Assembly (NCBI GenBank): GCA_002340095.1
Contig: DDKS01000034.1
Span: 1 to 31,523 of the forward strand
Source of the DNA: Betaproteobacteria bacterium UBA2592
GTDB taxonomy: Bacteria; Pseudomonadota; Gammaproteobacteria; Burkholderiales; Rhodocyclaceae
Direction: 5' to 3'
DNA: 31,523 nt
Shown here: in pieces, positions 16,701 through 24,833 of the stretch
Layout: each line of letters begins with the position of its first letter
Numbering within the stretch: position 1 is the first letter of the stretch
The notes under the pieces: model-generated
Told to the model about the DNA's origin: nothing
What the model saw: only the letters and a program-made list of their open reading frames with translations
Database searches by the model: none
Translations under genes and position numbers: made by a program

Positions 16701-19098
16701 GATCCAGTTCGGTACGGTCAAGGAAGCGCGACGCCAGGCAAAGCCCTTGGCGCATGGCGTCAAAGAGCTTGATGAGCAGGCGCTTGCGCACCTCAGGCGA
16801 TGCAGCCAAAAGAATCAGCGGGGCATCAGCCCAGGATTCCTTGTCAGATACAAGGTCATCAAGGTCCTGATATTCGATATGAACGAGGCCAAGTTGCTCA
16901 AGGTTAGGGTTGTTGAAACGCCACCCGCGGCGCAGGTCGAAATACACCCGGTAGCCGAGAATGGCGCGCATGATCTCCTGCACCTGGCGACGGGCATTGC
17001 CCTTGATGTCGGGGTCCTGCATGTATTCGGCACGTACGCCGGGGTCGTCGCGGTCGAAGCCCAAGGCCCGGAAGACCGCATCCGGGACTTCCGCTTCGCT
17101 CAGGTGGCCGCCGGCTTTCTGTACTGCCGCCAGTAGGGCTGCGCGTTGAAGGAGGACCTGAAGGAAATCGTTGAAATGGCCAACCTGAAGAGCCGCATCC
17201 TGGCGGTTATCCGTGAAACCAAGAACCTTTTTGGCTTCCGCCTTGAGCTGCTCATCCTCTTCGTAGAGATAGCGCAAGGCAGAGAGGGTCAGCATCGTGG
17301 TGGCCGAACTGCGCCCTTCGCCAGAGAGTCCGGTCAGCCTGAGCGAGTCTTTGCCAGCTGTCTGATGCACGACACCACAACACAGGCAAAAACCAAAACT
17401 GCCAGGGATGTACCAGCCCGGTGTGCCCGTCGCCGTGAGCGCCCCTCCGGCGTCGAGCCTGACGTGATGCGGCTGGCGTTTCCTGTAGGCTGACTTGAGC
17501 TTCAGGTCGCCATTCTGGCGCTGCTCCAGCCAAGTTTCCGGATAACGGTCGAGGCTGTCCTCCCAAACGCCTTGGGTATCGGGCATGAAATAGCCACTCT
17601 TGATGTCCTCGTCGTCGTGGTTGCGCTCTTCGATGTTGCGCGGGCTGAAGCTGCGACCACTTGCGGTGTTTTCGTCCCAGACCGGGATGTATTCCTGTCC
17701 GCATTCTCGGCAGAAATGCAGTGTGTAAAGCCGACGTGAGCGGTCACCTGGTACAAATTGGCCCCCTTCCAGCGTCAGGTAGCGTTTGCCTTCCGGTTCA
17801 AGCGAGCCGTAGACCTTGCTGCCGCCCGAGATGAACTGGTGTAGCTTGAAGGCGAAGAGGCTGCGCCCGCCTTCTGCCATGGGCTTGTCGGTCGTGCGAT
17901 AGGCAAGCAGGAGAAACTCAGTCAGCACCCGTCTGGCCAAGTCCATCTCGACGCCGCTATCTACGGCCAACCGATCCGCTGCTGCTTCCAGGGTGATGGG
18001 CTTGGCCCGGCGCCACTTCCCTTCGTCACGGCTCAAGCCGAGGGTCAGCTCCACCCAGATGGCGAGCGGATGGCGGGCCAGCTCAGAAAACGTCGGGCCT
18101 GCAGGGAGCCCCGCGCGAATCGCCTCGCCGAGTTGTGGCCGGATATCCTCGATCAAGCATTCTTCCGGGGTGACGCGCTGAAGGGTTTCGGTGATGACAT
18201 TGGCAGCCGTCAGTTTCACCCCGAACAGGCGGCTGGCCACTTCGGCGACCTTGGTGTTCTTGTCTCTTTCACTGCCTTCGGTTGCCATGGTGGCTGATGT
18301 GCCGATGCACTGTAGCTCGTCGGCCAATGCTTCACGAACGCGCCGGACCAACAGGGCCACATCGGCGCCTTGTCGCCCCCGATAGGTGTGCAATTCGTCC
18401 AGCACCAGGAAGCGCAGGCCCCTGGTGTTGCGGATGACGGCCTTGTCCTTGTCGTCCTGACGGGTCATCAGGAGTTCCAGCATCATGAAGTTGGTCAGCA
18501 GGATGTCTGGTGGATGAGTTGCGAGTCGCTGGCGCTCTTCTTCATCCTCCTGGCCGGTGTACCGGCCATAGCTAACCGGTGGATGCTCACCATAATCGCC
18601 TAGGAATTTCCCCAGCTCTTCAAGCTGGCTATTGGCCAGGGCATTCATCGGATAAATGACGATGGCCCGCGTCCGTGGGGTGGGGTCAGCGGCTTTGGCC
18701 TTGAGGATGGCATCGATCACCGGGATGAAATAGGCCAGTGACTTGCCGGAACCGGTTCCGGTGGTCAGAACGTAGCTTTCGCCGCTTTGGGCAAAGCTGA
18801 TGGCTTCTTCCTGATGCTTGAACAGTCTGAGGGAGATGCCGGGATTGTCAGAGGATTTCCCGGCACGGAAGATGCGGCTGCACTCAGGGTGCAAAACTTT
18901 CTGCTGGACCAGGGCTTCGACCGTGGCGCCGGTTTTGAAGTTGGGGTTGACCTGAACCAGAGGTGCGGGCCAATACCGCCCAGAGTCGTAGGCCTCATCG
19001 ACGAAAGCCTTGATGTCCGGGGCGTGGATGCGGGTGAAACTGCGGGTGAATGCTGCGTAGTCGGATAGCAGCCTGGTACGAAACTCGAAAACATCCAT
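13780..19098 (-). CDS. Druantia DruE/YprA-like helicase with DUF1998 and C-terminal nuclease domain
   Basis: A 1772-aa giant helicase that heads the defence operon. N-terminal motifs: FKHQ (93-96), Walker A TGTGSGKS (113-120), DELH (234-237), SAT (268-270). The second helicase core near 1005-1045 has FCSPTMELGVDIS and QRSGRAGRAGQ. Paired cysteines occur in FCREC, CLCC, CPLC and CVSC, the last two near 1330-1350. The DUF1998 region follows, with ESAEGGAGVL near 1550 and CEAGCYKCLLSYYNQ near 1605. Residues about 1660-1750 resemble a DUF559/Vsr-like PD-(D/E)XK nuclease: SSLEQAW, D1701 in TADFYY, D1714 in FIDGPHHE, and VVRF at 1741-1744. DISARM splits this machinery between DrmA and DrmB; here it is one chain, as in Druantia. 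The start at 19098 has only a weak GGGGTT upstream. Confidence 0.87.
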   Translation of the reverse strand: MDVFEFRTRLLSDYAAFTRSFTRIHAPDIKAFVDEAYDSGRYWPAPLVQVNPNFKTGATVEALVQQKVLHPECSRIFRAGKSSDNPGISLRLFKHQEEAISFAQSGESYVLTTGTGSGKSLAYFIPVIDAILKAKAADPTPRTRAIVIYPMNALANSQLEELGKFLGDYGEHPPVSYGRYTGQEDEEERQRLATHPPDILLTNFMMLELLMTRQDDKDKAVIRNTRGLRFLVLDELHTYRGRQGADVALLVRRVREALADELQCIGTSATMATEGSERDKNTKVAEVASRLFGVKLTAANVITETLQRVTPEECLIEDIRPQLGEAIRAGLPAGPTFSELARHPLAIWVELTLGLSRDEGKWRRAKPITLEAAADRLAVDSGVEMDLARRVLTEFLLLAYRTTDKPMAEGGRSLFAFKLHQFISGGSKVYGSLEPEGKRYLTLEGGQFVPGDRSRRLYTLHFCRECGQEYIPVWDENTASGRSFSPRNIEERNHDDEDIKSGYFMPDTQGVWEDSLDRYPETWLEQRQNGDLKLKSAYRKRQPHHVRLDAGGALTATGTPGWYIPGSFGFCLCCGVVHQTAGKDSLRLTGLSGEGRSSATTMLTLSALRYLYEEDEQLKAEAKKVLGFTDNRQDAALQVGHFNDFLQVLLQRAALLAAVQKAGGHLSEAEVPDAVFRALGFDRDDPGVRAEYMQDPDIKGNARRQVQEIMRAILGYRVYFDLRRGWRFNNPNLEQLGLVHIEYQDLDDLVSDKESWADAPLILLAASPEVRKRLLIKLFDAMRQGLCLASRFLDRTELDRLKTSSYANLREPWGFTEDETPISANWFIITGKPRDEDRRNVEYLVSGSPRSKLGKEIKKSSTWREADGSENPHAAKIKDEHYEEIVRALLKAAKSYGLVVAEETEFGMTGYQLNGSSLLWTVGDGQSKRGADDNAFFRGLYGNIAALLANPLHRLYDFEAREHTAQVEQDDRLEREARFRFTPKDKADWLAAKGKPLEWLPVLFCSPTMELGVDISSLNTVYLRNVPPTPANYAQRSGRAGRAGQPALVITYCAAQSPHDQYFFRDPVRMVHGQVNPPTLDLANRELIQSHLHAVWLAETGKKLDNSVRGLLDMNDPAAPLTDEYKQQMDADAPQKRAHARGLRILSMLAEELTPQKAPWYTEHFAEQVFRQAFTSFDKALDRWRDLFAATKRQMEINQKVMNNPAASERDRRDAKQRHDEAFRQQSLLLQESGSANSDFYTYRYLASQGFLPGYNFPRLPLMAYIPARKGKIGRENFLSRPRFLALSEFGPYSLIYHEGSQYRVMRAMLSVGSDDQVSIGAKLTTDVARICPLCGYGHFRNQRDADRCVSCNAPLADAVAVQNLYRIENVSTKRAERITANEEERVRQGYEMQTTLQFGEQEGKLQVMRTLLKTGDTPVLELQYGSAATVWRMNLGWRRRKEKSLLGFMINPVTGHWMGGAEEAGEPDPETPPDKTPPQRIVPYVEDRRNVLIVRPLEELDIKTMATLQYALKRGIEAVYQLEESELMAEPLPKADLRRAILFYESAEGGAGVLTRIATEPDALAQVAAEALAIMHYQRPANGRWELSQLTDDLGPDGQPICEAGCYKCLLSYYNQPDHLHIDRQDADNEGKALDILCQLTRSRGEVGSFGRTPEQQQGELQRIAGSSLEQAWLDYVQANGYRAPDSGQHTVERCQTTADFYYADWKAAIFIDGPHHEAPAQAGKDHSINACLEAAGYYVVRFPKEKDAWAGIFKAHADLFGTGKSTGNNA

Positions 19099-19430
19099 CG
19101 CAGAACCCCGGTTTTACCATGTAGACCGCGAGCATTATCCCAAACGCAGCGACAACCTCGAAGCAGAAAGCGCATGGAGCAGCCGTCTTGGAATTTGCGC
19201 TGGTGGTGCTGGCGAGAATTTCATCCGGCCTGGAATGCTTTGCCGGCGCCGTGGCTGAGGTTTGGATCAGGCGTTACGGTTTGGCCACAGGGGGAAATAA
19301 GCCGATAGGCTCTTGAAAAGTGAAAGAAGGGTCCTCTGCGGCCTCACCCGGTGCCGCTTCCTGGCTTTCGATGCGACAAGGTCTTGGTTGCTGCGTTCGG
19401 GCGTCTGGCACTCCTCCCTTTCTTGCCGGA
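19099..19430. other. Non-coding gap upstream of the defence operon
   Basis: About 330 bp lie between the argC stop and the start of the giant helicase gene. No frame here looks like a protein gene and no RNA gene was recognised. The minus strand has GATAAT (plus-strand 19134-19139) about 35 bp before the helicase start, which could be a -10 box, but the hexamer 17 bp upstream is a poor -35. AATTTCATCCGGCC at 19217-19230 resembles the sequence at the far end of the island (2749-2767). No clear terminator for argC was found. Confidence 0.4.
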
Positions 19431-20390
19431 TCAGATCGCCAGCCCGCTGCTTTCCTCCAGGCCCAGCATGATGTTCATGCACTGGATGGCGGCGCCGGAG
19501 GCACCCTTGCCCAGGTTGTCGAAACGGGCGGCAAGCAGGATCTGTTCTGCATGGCCGAAGACGAAGATTTCCACCCGGTTCGTGTCATTGCAGGCGGTGG
19601 CAGGGAGGAAGCCATTGTCCAGCACCGGGGTGGCATCCGCCGGCATCACCCGCACGAATACTTCGCCGGCGTAATACTCGCTGTAGAAGGCCTGCACATC
19701 GGCCGGAGTGACCTGCTTGCCGAGTAGCCGGGGCAGCAGGGGTACGGCCACCACCAGGCCCTGGGCGAAGTTACCGACAATGGGGGTAAACAGGGGCTTG
19801 GCCGCCAGGCCAGTCTGGGCCTGCATTTCCGGCAGGTGTTTGTGGGCGAGGCCGAGGGCGTAGAAGCGCGGGCTCTTCATGGCGTCGGGCAGGCTGGCCG
19901 GCTCCTCGTAGCTGGCGATCATCTCCTTGCCGCCACCGCTGTAGCCGGTGATCGAGTAGGTGCTGACCGGGTAGTCCCGGGGCACGATGCCGGCGGCCAC
20001 CAGGGGGTGCATGAGGAGGATGAAGCCGCTGGCATGGCAGCCGGGCACGGCTACCTTCTGGGCATTCTTGATCCGTTCGCGCTGGCCGCCGTTCAGTTCG
20101 GGCAGGCCGTATACCCAGTCCGGATGGGTGCGATGGGCGGTGGAAGCATCCAGGAAACGGGTCCGGGTATTGCCCGGCGCCAGCAGGGAGACGGATTCCT
20201 TGCTGGCGGCATCGGGCAGGCAGAGGAAGACCACGTCGGCGCTGTTGATGTACTCGGCCTTCACGGCCGGGTCCTTGCGCTTGTCTTCGGGGATGGCGAG
20301 GACCTCGATTTCCGGACGCAGGGCGAGACGTTCGTCGATCTTGAGTCCGGTGGTGCCGTGGCGGCCGTCGATGAATACCTTGAAAGTCAT
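19431..20390 (-). CDS. argC: N-acetyl-gamma-glutamyl-phosphate reductase, type 2
   Basis: It catalyses the NADPH-dependent reduction of N-acetyl-glutamyl-phosphate to the semialdehyde, the third step of arginine synthesis from glutamate, in the cytoplasm. The 319-aa length and the N-terminus VFIDGRHGTTGLKI are those of the shorter type-2 ArgC group. The catalytic cysteine is C118 in VPGCHASGF. Other family landmarks are DASTAHRTHPDWVYGLPEL and SITGYSGGGKEMI. GGAG lies five bases before the ATG. The gene stands alone and is divergent from the DUF2721 gene; the 121 bp between them should contain both promoters, but no good hexamer pairs were seen. Confidence 0.94.
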   Translation of the reverse strand: MTFKVFIDGRHGTTGLKIDERLALRPEIEVLAIPEDKRKDPAVKAEYINSADVVFLCLPDAASKESVSLLAPGNTRTRFLDASTAHRTHPDWVYGLPELNGGQRERIKNAQKVAVPGCHASGFILLMHPLVAAGIVPRDYPVSTYSITGYSGGGKEMIASYEEPASLPDAMKSPRFYALGLAHKHLPEMQAQTGLAAKPLFTPIVGNFAQGLVVAVPLLPRLLGKQVTPADVQAFYSEYYAGEVFVRVMPADATPVLDNGFLPATACNDTNRVEIFVFGHAEQILLAARFDNLGKGASGAAIQCMNIMLGLEESSGLAI

Positions 20391-20511
20391 GGATGCTCCG
20401 GGCGGTCTGGGTTCGAGCCCGTTATTTTAGGCGGGATCGGAGCATTTTTCGTGACAGGATGTACGCGCCGGGGGAGATAGAATCGGCACATCTTCCCGGC
20501 CGCCGAAAACC

Positions 20512-20901
20512 ATGGAACTGACCACACCCGCCCTGCTGTTTCCTGCCATCTCCTTGCTGTTGCTCGCCTATACCAACCGTTTTCTCTCCCTCGCCCAGGT
20601 GATTCGCCAGCTGCACGCCTCGGAAGACCGGCAGGCGCCGGTGGTGCGGCGCCAGATTCCCGGCTTGAAGCGGCGCATCGTGCTGATCCAGTACATGCAG
20701 GGTTTCGGTGTCCTCAGTTTTTTGCTCTGCGCCCTGTCCATGTTCGCCCTGTTCATCCACGGGCAGACACCGGGCAAGGTGCTGTTCGGCACCAGCATCC
20801 TGGCCCTGGCGGTTTCCCTGGTGCTGTCCCTGGTGGAAGTGCTGATCTCCACCAATGCCCTGGCGGTGGTGGTGGAAGACCTGGAACAGCCGGGCGTCTG
20901 A
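20512..20901 (+). CDS. DUF2721 family membrane protein
   Basis: A 129-aa integral membrane protein matching the DUF2721 family of unknown function. Membrane segments are visible at about residues 5-28 (TPALLFPAISLLLLAYTNRF), 60-85 (QYMQGFGVLSFLLCALSMFALFI) and 92-118 (VLFGTSILALAVSLVLSLVEVLI). A basic cytoplasmic-type stretch (RRQIPGLKRR) lies between the first two. The start at 20512 gives the expected N-terminus for the family. It is divergent from argC and convergent with metH, with a shared hairpin terminator right after its stop. Nothing around it indicates a pathway. Confidence 0.8.
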   Translation: MELTTPALLFPAISLLLLAYTNRFLSLAQVIRQLHASEDRQAPVVRRQIPGLKRRIVLIQYMQGFGVLSFLLCALSMFALFIHGQTPGKVLFGTSILALAVSLVLSLVEVLISTNALAVVVEDLEQPGV

Positions 20902-20920
20902 AAAAAGCAGCCGGGGCTGC
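20901..20920 (-). terminator. Intrinsic terminator of metH
   Basis: On the minus strand GCAGCCCCGGCTGC (20920-20907) forms a compact GC-rich hairpin followed directly by six T residues (20906-20901), 22 bp after the metH stop. On the plus strand the same hairpin is followed by CTTTCT, so it may also serve weakly for the DUF2721 gene. Confidence 0.8.
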
Positions 20921-20942
20921 CTTTCTCCGGGGCGGGAATGGC

Positions 20943-23900
20943 TCAGAGCAAGGGGGCCAGCCAGCGTCTGGCCTCGTCGATGTCCATCCGCGAGCGTTTC
21001 GCCCAATCCGCCAGCTGATCCTCGCCGATCCTGGGGATGGCGAAGTATTTCGCTTCCGGGTGGCTGAGGTAGAAGCCGGACACGGAGGCAGCAGGAGTCA
21101 TGGCGCAGGATTCGGTCAGGCCCATGCCGATGCGGCTTTCCACTTCCAGCAGGCGGAACAGCTCCCGCTTGGCCGTGTGGTCCGGGCAGGCCGGGTAGCC
21201 GGGAGCGGGGCGGATGCCCTGGTATTGTTCGGCGATCAACGCGTCGTTGTCCAGCTTCTCGCCCTTTGCATAGCCCCAGAACTCGGTGCGCACCTTCATG
21301 TGCAGCCATTCGGCGGCGGCTTCGGCCAGGCGGTCGGCCAGGGCCTTGAGCATGATGGCGCTGTAGTCGTCGTGGGCGGCTTCGAAGGCGGCGATGCGGG
21401 ACTCGATACCCAGGCCGGCGGTGACGGCAAACAGGCCGGCCCAATCCGGAATCCCGCTTTCCTTGCTTGCTACGAAGTCGGCCAGGGCCAGGTTGTGGCG
21501 GCCCTGGGGCTGCTTGTGCTGCTGGCGCAGGCCGAGCCAGCGGCCTTTTTCCCGGCTGCGGCTTTCATCCGTGTAGAACACCAGATCATCCCCGTCCCGG
21601 GCGGCGGGCCAGAGGGCATACACGCCTTTGGCTTCCAGCCATTTCTCGCTGACGACCTTTTCCAGCATGACCCGGGCGTCGGCGTAGAGCTGGCGCGCGG
21701 TTTCGCCCACCACCTCGTTGTCGAGGATGGCGGGGAAGCGGCCAGCCAGATCCCAGCTCTGGAAGAAGGGGCTCCAGTCGATCAGCTCCACGAGCTGGGC
21801 CAGATCGAACGAGATCTGGTGCAGACCGGGCTGGGCGGGGGCCATGGGCCGGTAGTCGCTGTTCCACGTGAAACCGTTGGCCCGGGCTTCTTCCAGACTC
21901 ACCAGGGTGGCACCCTTGCGGCCCGCGTGTTCCTGCCGCACGGATTCATATTCGCTGGCGATTTCGGCCATGTAGCTGTCCCGCTGCTCGGCGGACAGCA
22001 GCCTGGTGGCGACGCCCACGGCCCGGGAAGCATCCGGTACGTAGACCACGGCGCCTTCGTAATTGGGGGCGATCTTGATGGCGGTGTGGGCGCGACTGGT
22101 GGTGGCGCCACCGATCAGCAGCGGCTGTTTCATGCCCTGGCGCTGCATCTCGCCGGCCACGTGAGACATTTCTTCCAGGGAGGGCGTGATGAGGCCGGAC
22201 AGGCCGATGATGTCCACCTGATGCTCCCGAGCGGCCTTGAGGATGTTCTCGCACGGGACCATGACGCCGAGGTCGATCACGTCGTAGCCGTTGCAGCCGA
22301 GCACGACGCCGACGATGTTCTTGCCGATGTCGTGCACATCGCCCTTGACCGTGGCCATCAGGATCTTGCCCTTGGAGCCGACGCCGGAGCGGGCCTTTTC
22401 CGCTTCGATGTAGGGCACCAGGTGGGCGACCGCCTGTTTCATGACGCGGGCCGACTTGACCACCTGCGGCAGGAACATCTTGCCGGCGCCGAACAGGTCG
22501 CCGACATGGTTCATGCCGGCCATCAGCGGCCCTTCGATGACGGCGAGCGGCGGCTTGCCTTCGGCCTCCAGCTTGGTGCGCACTTCCTCGGTGTCGGCCA
22601 CGACGTAGTCGGTGATGCCTTTGATCAGCGCGTGTTCCAGGCGCTTTTCCACCGGCAGTTCGCGCCAGGAGAGATCCGGGCCCGTGTCCCTGGCCTTGCC
22701 TTCCTTGATGGTCTGGGCGAATTCCACCAGGGCTTCCCCGGCGCCGGGGTGGCGGTTGAGCACGACATCCTCCACTTTTTCGCGGAGCACCGGATCCAGA
22801 TCGTCATAGACCCCAAGCATGCCGGCATTGACGATGCCCATGGTCATGCCGGCCCGGATGGCGTGGTAGAGGAAGACGGTGTGGATGGCTTCGCGCACCG
22901 GGTCATTGCCGCGGAAGCTGAAGGAGACGTTGGATACCCCGCCCGAGACATGGGCGTGCGGCAGGTTCTGGCGGATCCAGCGGGTGGCCTCGATGAAATC
23001 CACCGCGTAGTTGTCGTGTTCGGGGATGCCAGTGGCGATGGCGAAGATGTTCGGGTCGAAGATGATGTCCTCGGCCGGAAATCCCGCGCCGGTGAGCAGT
23101 TCGTAGGCGCGACGGCAAATCTCGATCTTGCGCGCGTAGGTGTCGGCCTGGCCCTTCTCGTCAAAGGCCATGACGATGACGGCGGCGCCGTAGCGGCGGG
23201 CGAGTCTCGCCTGTTCGATGAACTTGGTTTCACCTTCCTTCAAGGAGATGGAATTGACGATGCCCTTGCCCTGAATGCACTTCAAGCCGGCTTCGATAAC
23301 CTCCCACTTGGAGGAGTCGATCATGATCGGCACCCGGGAAATGTCCGGCTCGGACGCTACCAGCTTGAGGAACTTTTCCATGGCCGCCACGGAATCGAGC
23401 ATGGCCTCGTCCATGTTGATGTCGATGACCTGGGCACCGTTTTCCACCTGCTGGCGGGCCACGGCCAGGGCGTCGTCGAAGCGTCCCTCCAGAATCATGC
23501 GGGCGAAGGCCTTCGAGCCGGTGACGTTGGTGCGCTCGCCCACGTTCACGTAGAGGCTGTCGGGTCCCACGTTGAAGGGTTCGAGGCCAGACAGGCGCAA
23601 TTGTGGAGCGATGGCGGGAATGGGGCGCGGAGCAATGCCGGCCACGGCCCGGGCGATGGCGCCGATATGCTCCGGCGAGGTGCCGCAGCAGCCGCCGACG
23701 ATGTTCACGAAGCCGTGTCTGGCCCAGTCGGCGATTTCCCCGGCCAGTTGCTCAGGGGTTTCGTCGTAGCCGCCGAAGGCATTGGGGAGGCCGGCATTGG
23801 GGTGGGCCGAGACGTAGCAATCGCAGACACGTGACAGTTCCTCGACGTACTGGCGCAGTTCCTTGGCCCCCAGGGCACAGTTGAGGCCGAAGGAGAGCGG

Positions 23901-24620
23901 CTGGATGTGGCGCAGGGAATTCCAGAAAGCTTCGGCGGTCTGGCCGGACAGGGTGCGACCGGAGGCATCCGTGATGGTGCCGGAGATCATCACCGGCCAG
24001 CGCCGGCCCGCCTTGTCGAAAAAGCTCTCGATGGCGAAGAGGGCGGCCTTGGCGTTCAGGGTGTCGAACACCGTCTCCACCAGCAGGATGTCGGCACCAC
24101 CTTCCACCAGGCCGGTGATGGCTTCGAAATAGGTGGCCACCAGGATGTCGAAGGTGACGTTGCGATAGGACGGGTCGTTTACGTCCGGGGAGATGGAGGC
24201 GGTGCGGCTGGTGGGACCGAGTACCCCGGCCACGAAGCGCGGCTTGTCCGGGGTGGCGGCGGTGAATTCGTCGCAGAGCTGGCGAGCCAGGCGGGCGCCC
24301 TCGAAGTTCAGCTCATAGACGATCTCGGTGAGGTTGTAGTCCGCCTGGGAAATGGCCGTGGCGTTGAAGGTGTTGGTTTCGAGGATGTCGGCCCCGGCGG
24401 CGAGATACTGGCGGTGGATCTCGCGGATCACATCAGGCCGGGTCAGCAGCAGCAGATCGTTGTTGCCCTTCAGGTCGTGGGGGTGGGCCTTGAAACGCTC
24501 GCCCCGGTAATCGGCCTCGGTCAGGCCGTGGCGCTGGATCATGGTGCCCATGGCACCGTCCAGGATCAGGAGGCGCTGCTGGAGGAGGGACTGGAGTTCG
24601 GAACTGCGATCGGGCTGCAT
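20943..24620 (-). CDS. metH: Cobalamin-dependent methionine synthase
   Basis: This is the last step of methionine synthesis: a methyl group moves from 5-methyltetrahydrofolate via cobalamin to homocysteine. The 1225-aa protein has all four modules of E. coli MetH. The homocysteine domain holds zinc cysteines C248, C311 and C312 (NCALG, VGGCCGTS). The folate domain follows (NVGERTNVTGSKAF). The B12 domain has H763 in GDVHDIGKN. The C-terminal reactivation domain has RPAPGYPACPDH, which binds SAM. The start at 24620 (MQPDRSSELQ) is chosen because GAGGAAG precedes it; a longer frame reaching 24818 would translate through the riboswitch. It is controlled by an SAH riboswitch with an intrinsic terminator and by an upstream promoter. 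Confidence 0.96.
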   Translation of the reverse strand: MQPDRSSELQSLLQQRLLILDGAMGTMIQRHGLTEADYRGERFKAHPHDLKGNNDLLLLTRPDVIREIHRQYLAAGADILETNTFNATAISQADYNLTEIVYELNFEGARLARQLCDEFTAATPDKPRFVAGVLGPTSRTASISPDVNDPSYRNVTFDILVATYFEAITGLVEGGADILLVETVFDTLNAKAALFAIESFFDKAGRRWPVMISGTITDASGRTLSGQTAEAFWNSLRHIQPLSFGLNCALGAKELRQYVEELSRVCDCYVSAHPNAGLPNAFGGYDETPEQLAGEIADWARHGFVNIVGGCCGTSPEHIGAIARAVAGIAPRPIPAIAPQLRLSGLEPFNVGPDSLYVNVGERTNVTGSKAFARMILEGRFDDALAVARQQVENGAQVIDINMDEAMLDSVAAMEKFLKLVASEPDISRVPIMIDSSKWEVIEAGLKCIQGKGIVNSISLKEGETKFIEQARLARRYGAAVIVMAFDEKGQADTYARKIEICRRAYELLTGAGFPAEDIIFDPNIFAIATGIPEHDNYAVDFIEATRWIRQNLPHAHVSGGVSNVSFSFRGNDPVREAIHTVFLYHAIRAGMTMGIVNAGMLGVYDDLDPVLREKVEDVVLNRHPGAGEALVEFAQTIKEGKARDTGPDLSWRELPVEKRLEHALIKGITDYVVADTEEVRTKLEAEGKPPLAVIEGPLMAGMNHVGDLFGAGKMFLPQVVKSARVMKQAVAHLVPYIEAEKARSGVGSKGKILMATVKGDVHDIGKNIVGVVLGCNGYDVIDLGVMVPCENILKAAREHQVDIIGLSGLITPSLEEMSHVAGEMQRQGMKQPLLIGGATTSRAHTAIKIAPNYEGAVVYVPDASRAVGVATRLLSAEQRDSYMAEIASEYESVRQEHAGRKGATLVSLEEARANGFTWNSDYRPMAPAQPGLHQISFDLAQLVELIDWSPFFQSWDLAGRFPAILDNEVVGETARQLYADARVMLEKVVSEKWLEAKGVYALWPAARDGDDLVFYTDESRSREKGRWLGLRQQHKQPQGRHNLALADFVASKESGIPDWAGLFAVTAGLGIESRIAAFEAAHDDYSAIMLKALADRLAEAAAEWLHMKVRTEFWGYAKGEKLDNDALIAEQYQGIRPAPGYPACPDHTAKRELFRLLEVESRIGMGLTESCAMTPAASVSGFYLSHPEAKYFAIPRIGEDQLADWAKRSRMDIDEARRWLAPLL

Positions 24621-24663
24621 GGAATCTTCCTCGGCGAAATTCGGGTTCAGGGCCGGGCGCCAC

Positions 24664-24707
24664 AAAAGCAGACGGCGCCACAAACCCCCGGGGTCTGTGA
24701 GCGCCGT
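24664..24707 (-). terminator. Riboswitch-controlled terminator of metH leader
   Basis: On the minus strand, bases 24707-24690 (ACGGCGC, then CACAGACCCC after one bulged T) pair with 24688-24672 (GGGGTTTGTG-GCGCCGT), a nearly perfect 17-bp stem. TTTT (24667-24664) follows after four bases. The 5' part of this stem is the same segment that forms the 3' pseudoknot strand of the SAH riboswitch, so the two structures exclude each other. Ligand binding should therefore prevent termination. Confidence 0.75.
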
Positions 24708-24761
24708 TGATGATTGCCGAGCCTGGCCCTGATGGAGAAGGGTCGCAGCGCTCCTCGGCAG
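24696..24761 (-). promoter_or_regulatory. SAH (S-adenosylhomocysteine) riboswitch
   Basis: The minus strand carries the conserved SAH-riboswitch core. The 5' strand GCCGAGGAGCGCTGCGAC runs from 24759 to 24742. The partner GCCAGGCTCGGCAA runs from 24727 to 24714, so CCGAG pairs with CTCGG. The 3' segment ACGGCGCTCA runs from 24707 to 24698, and its GCGCTC can pair with GAGCGC of the 5' strand as the pseudoknot. This RNA class senses accumulated SAH and turns on SAH-recycling genes such as ahcY and metH. The placement about 75 bases before metH fits. Confidence 0.93.
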
Positions 24762-24768
24762 GGGCGCA

Positions 24769-24797
24769 AGTTTACTTTCCGGAGCCCGGCCTGCCAA
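24769..24797 (-). promoter_or_regulatory. Sigma-70-type promoter for metH leader
   Basis: The minus strand has TTGGCA (24797-24792; 5 of 6 to TTGACA), a spacer of exactly 17 bp, then TAAACT (24774-24769; 4 of 6 to TATAAT). Transcription would start a few bases before the SAH riboswitch, as expected for a leader RNA. Confidence 0.6.
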
Positions 24798-24833
24798 GAA
24801 AAAAATGCGCCAAATCAAGGTGGAGGCGGGAAA

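Noticed and set aside
2753..19098. Classic DISARM or BREX system
   Set aside because: No separate DrmA, DrmB or DrmC, and no BrxC, PglZ or BrxL proteins; the giant helicase is of the single-chain Druantia type.
19267..19482. Small minus-strand frame in the gap before the island
   Set aside because: It overlaps the argC end, has no binding site and no recognisable features.
21060..23834. 924-codon plus-strand frame opposite metH
   Set aside because: It lies wholly inside metH, whose four domains and catalytic residues are intact; composition is Gly/Val/His-rich low complexity.
24621..24818. Longer N-terminus of MetH starting at 24818
   Set aside because: It would translate the SAH riboswitch and terminator; the start at 24620 has a good binding site and matches the family.
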